The notes below the pieces were generated by a model. That model worked only from the letters and a program-made list of their open reading frames with translations, was not told where the DNA came from and did no database searches. Positions 6,277 to 6,724 of a DNA stretch of 6,724 nt are shown one piece after another; within the stretch, counting starts at the first letter, position 1; the number at the start of each line of letters is the position of its first letter. The position numbers and the translations under genes were made by a program. Source of the stretch: Acidimicrobiia bacterium (lineage in GTDB: Bacteria > Actinomycetota > Acidimicrobiia > Acidimicrobiales > Ilumatobacteraceae); assembly GCA_013811855.1 (NCBI GenBank), contig JACCUL010000290.1:1-6724 (forward strand), read 5' to 3'.

Positions 6277-6724
6277 GTCGTCTCCTGCCAGATGGCCCGC
6301 AAGGCCAGCATCGTCGTGGCCGACCGCAGGGGCGTGGTGGCCACGGCGGGATCGTCCCACCCCGCCGTCTCCAGCTCGGCCTCGATGTCCGCGACGAGGT
6401 CGTCGGGAGCCGTCACGCCGCTCGGCGCCGCCAGGACCACCTGCAGCCACATGCCCGGCTCAGGGTACTGGACGCCGAATCCGGCCGATGTGGCACCCAG
6501 CGCGGCGAGCTCGGCGTCGCTCGTGGCGGCGACGTTCACCGCCGACGGCCGCGTCGCCATCGTGCGGGCCGGCGTGCCGCCCGACAGCGAGCCTCCGGAG
6601 CGGGCCAGGCCGCGCAGCCACGCCGTGAACTCGGGTTCGAGCTGGCTGGCCGAGATGTCGAAGTCGGCGGTGCCCGAGTAGCCGGCGACGGCGCTGGCGA
6701 ACGACGCCAGCGCCAGCGCCTGGC
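6273..6724 (-). CDS. Partial unrecognised protein, possibly substrate-binding-like (5' end outside window)
   Basis: The C-terminal 149 residues of a larger protein. The frame is open from the right edge, so the ATG at 6560 is probably an internal methionine: the residues before it, for example SGTADFDISASQLEPEF and FTAWLRGLARSGGSLSG, read like normal protein. The visible part ends in a mixed sequence including ATRPSAVNVAATSDAELAAL, FGVQYPEPGMWLQVVLAAP, an acidic helix (DDLVADIEAELETAGWDD) and TTMLALRAIWQETT. There are no membrane segments and no cysteines. Alternating hydrophobic strands and helices would suit the last lobe of an extracellular solute-binding protein, and the next gene encodes such a domain, but this is a weak guess. 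Its stop codon overlaps the VWA gene start as GTGA, so the two are translationally coupled and probably act together. Confidence 0.75.
   Translation of the reverse strand, partial: QALALASFASAVAGYSGTADFDISASQLEPEFTAWLRGLARSGGSLSGGTPARTMATRPSAVNVAATSDAELAALGATSAGFGVQYPEPGMWLQVVLAAPSGVTAPDDLVADIEAELETAGWDDPAVATTPLRSATTMLALRAIWQETT
6281..6286 (-). promoter_or_regulatory. Ribosome binding site AGGAGA for the VWA lipoprotein gene
   Basis: On the minus strand AGGAG is followed by a 5-base spacer and the GTG at 6276. It is the best Shine-Dalgarno match in the operon and fixes the start of the VWA lipoprotein, although the start also overlaps the upstream stop. This gene may therefore be initiated independently as well as by coupling. 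Confidence 0.75.

Noticed and set aside
6277..6450. Longer start for the VWA lipoprotein
   Set aside because: It would overlap the preceding gene by about 180 bases, adds Gly/Arg-rich residues and buries the lipoprotein signal peptide. GTG 6276 has a good ribosome binding site.
6262..6681. Plus-strand open frame of 139 codons at the right edge
   Set aside because: Ser/Ala/Pro-rich shadow of the minus-strand partial gene, with no domain-like features or ribosome binding site support.

Overview
The window is about 70% G+C with dense, tightly packed genes. It looks like a chromosome segment of a high-GC Actinomycetota. The actinobacterial (mycobacterial 35-kDa-antigen-like) form of PspA and the actinobacterial form of MurJ support this. 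A lineage such as Acidimicrobiia is plausible but is only an inference from general protein character. No tRNA, rRNA, CRISPR array, insertion sequence or phage gene was seen, and no gene-free stretch is longer than about 165 bases.

Plus strand, left side: the window opens inside proB (glutamate 5-kinase), of which only the end of the kinase domain and the C-terminal PUA domain are present. A 164-base gap follows, with an imperfect GC-rich stem-loop just after the proB stop and a second small hairpin before the next ribosome binding site. Then comes a small secreted protein of the prokaryotic phospholipase A2 family, with a signal peptide, four cysteines in the mature part and the His-Asp catalytic/calcium signature.

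Minus strand, the rest: five genes run leftwards from beyond the right edge to position 1220. In transcription order they are the C-terminal part of an unrecognised, possibly substrate-binding-like protein; a lipoprotein fusing a periplasmic-binding-type domain to a von Willebrand factor A (VWA) domain with an intact MIDAS metal site; a 258-residue unrecognised protein with an N-terminal membrane hairpin and a helical, coiled-coil-like body; the lipid II flippase MurJ; and PspA. The four junctions are a 4-base GTGA overlap, a 14-base gap, another 4-base GTGA overlap and a 10-base gap, so this is almost certainly one operon with translational coupling.

Read as a unit, the operon joins an outward-facing lipoprotein with ligand and metal/protein-binding domains, a membrane-anchored coiled-coil protein, the flippase that supplies the peptidoglycan precursor, and a membrane-stress protein. 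It could be an envelope-integrity module linking surface sensing to cell wall supply and membrane repair; that linkage is inference. The phospholipase gene and the operon converge, and the 71 bases between their stop codons hold a long inverted repeat that probably serves as a bidirectional terminator.
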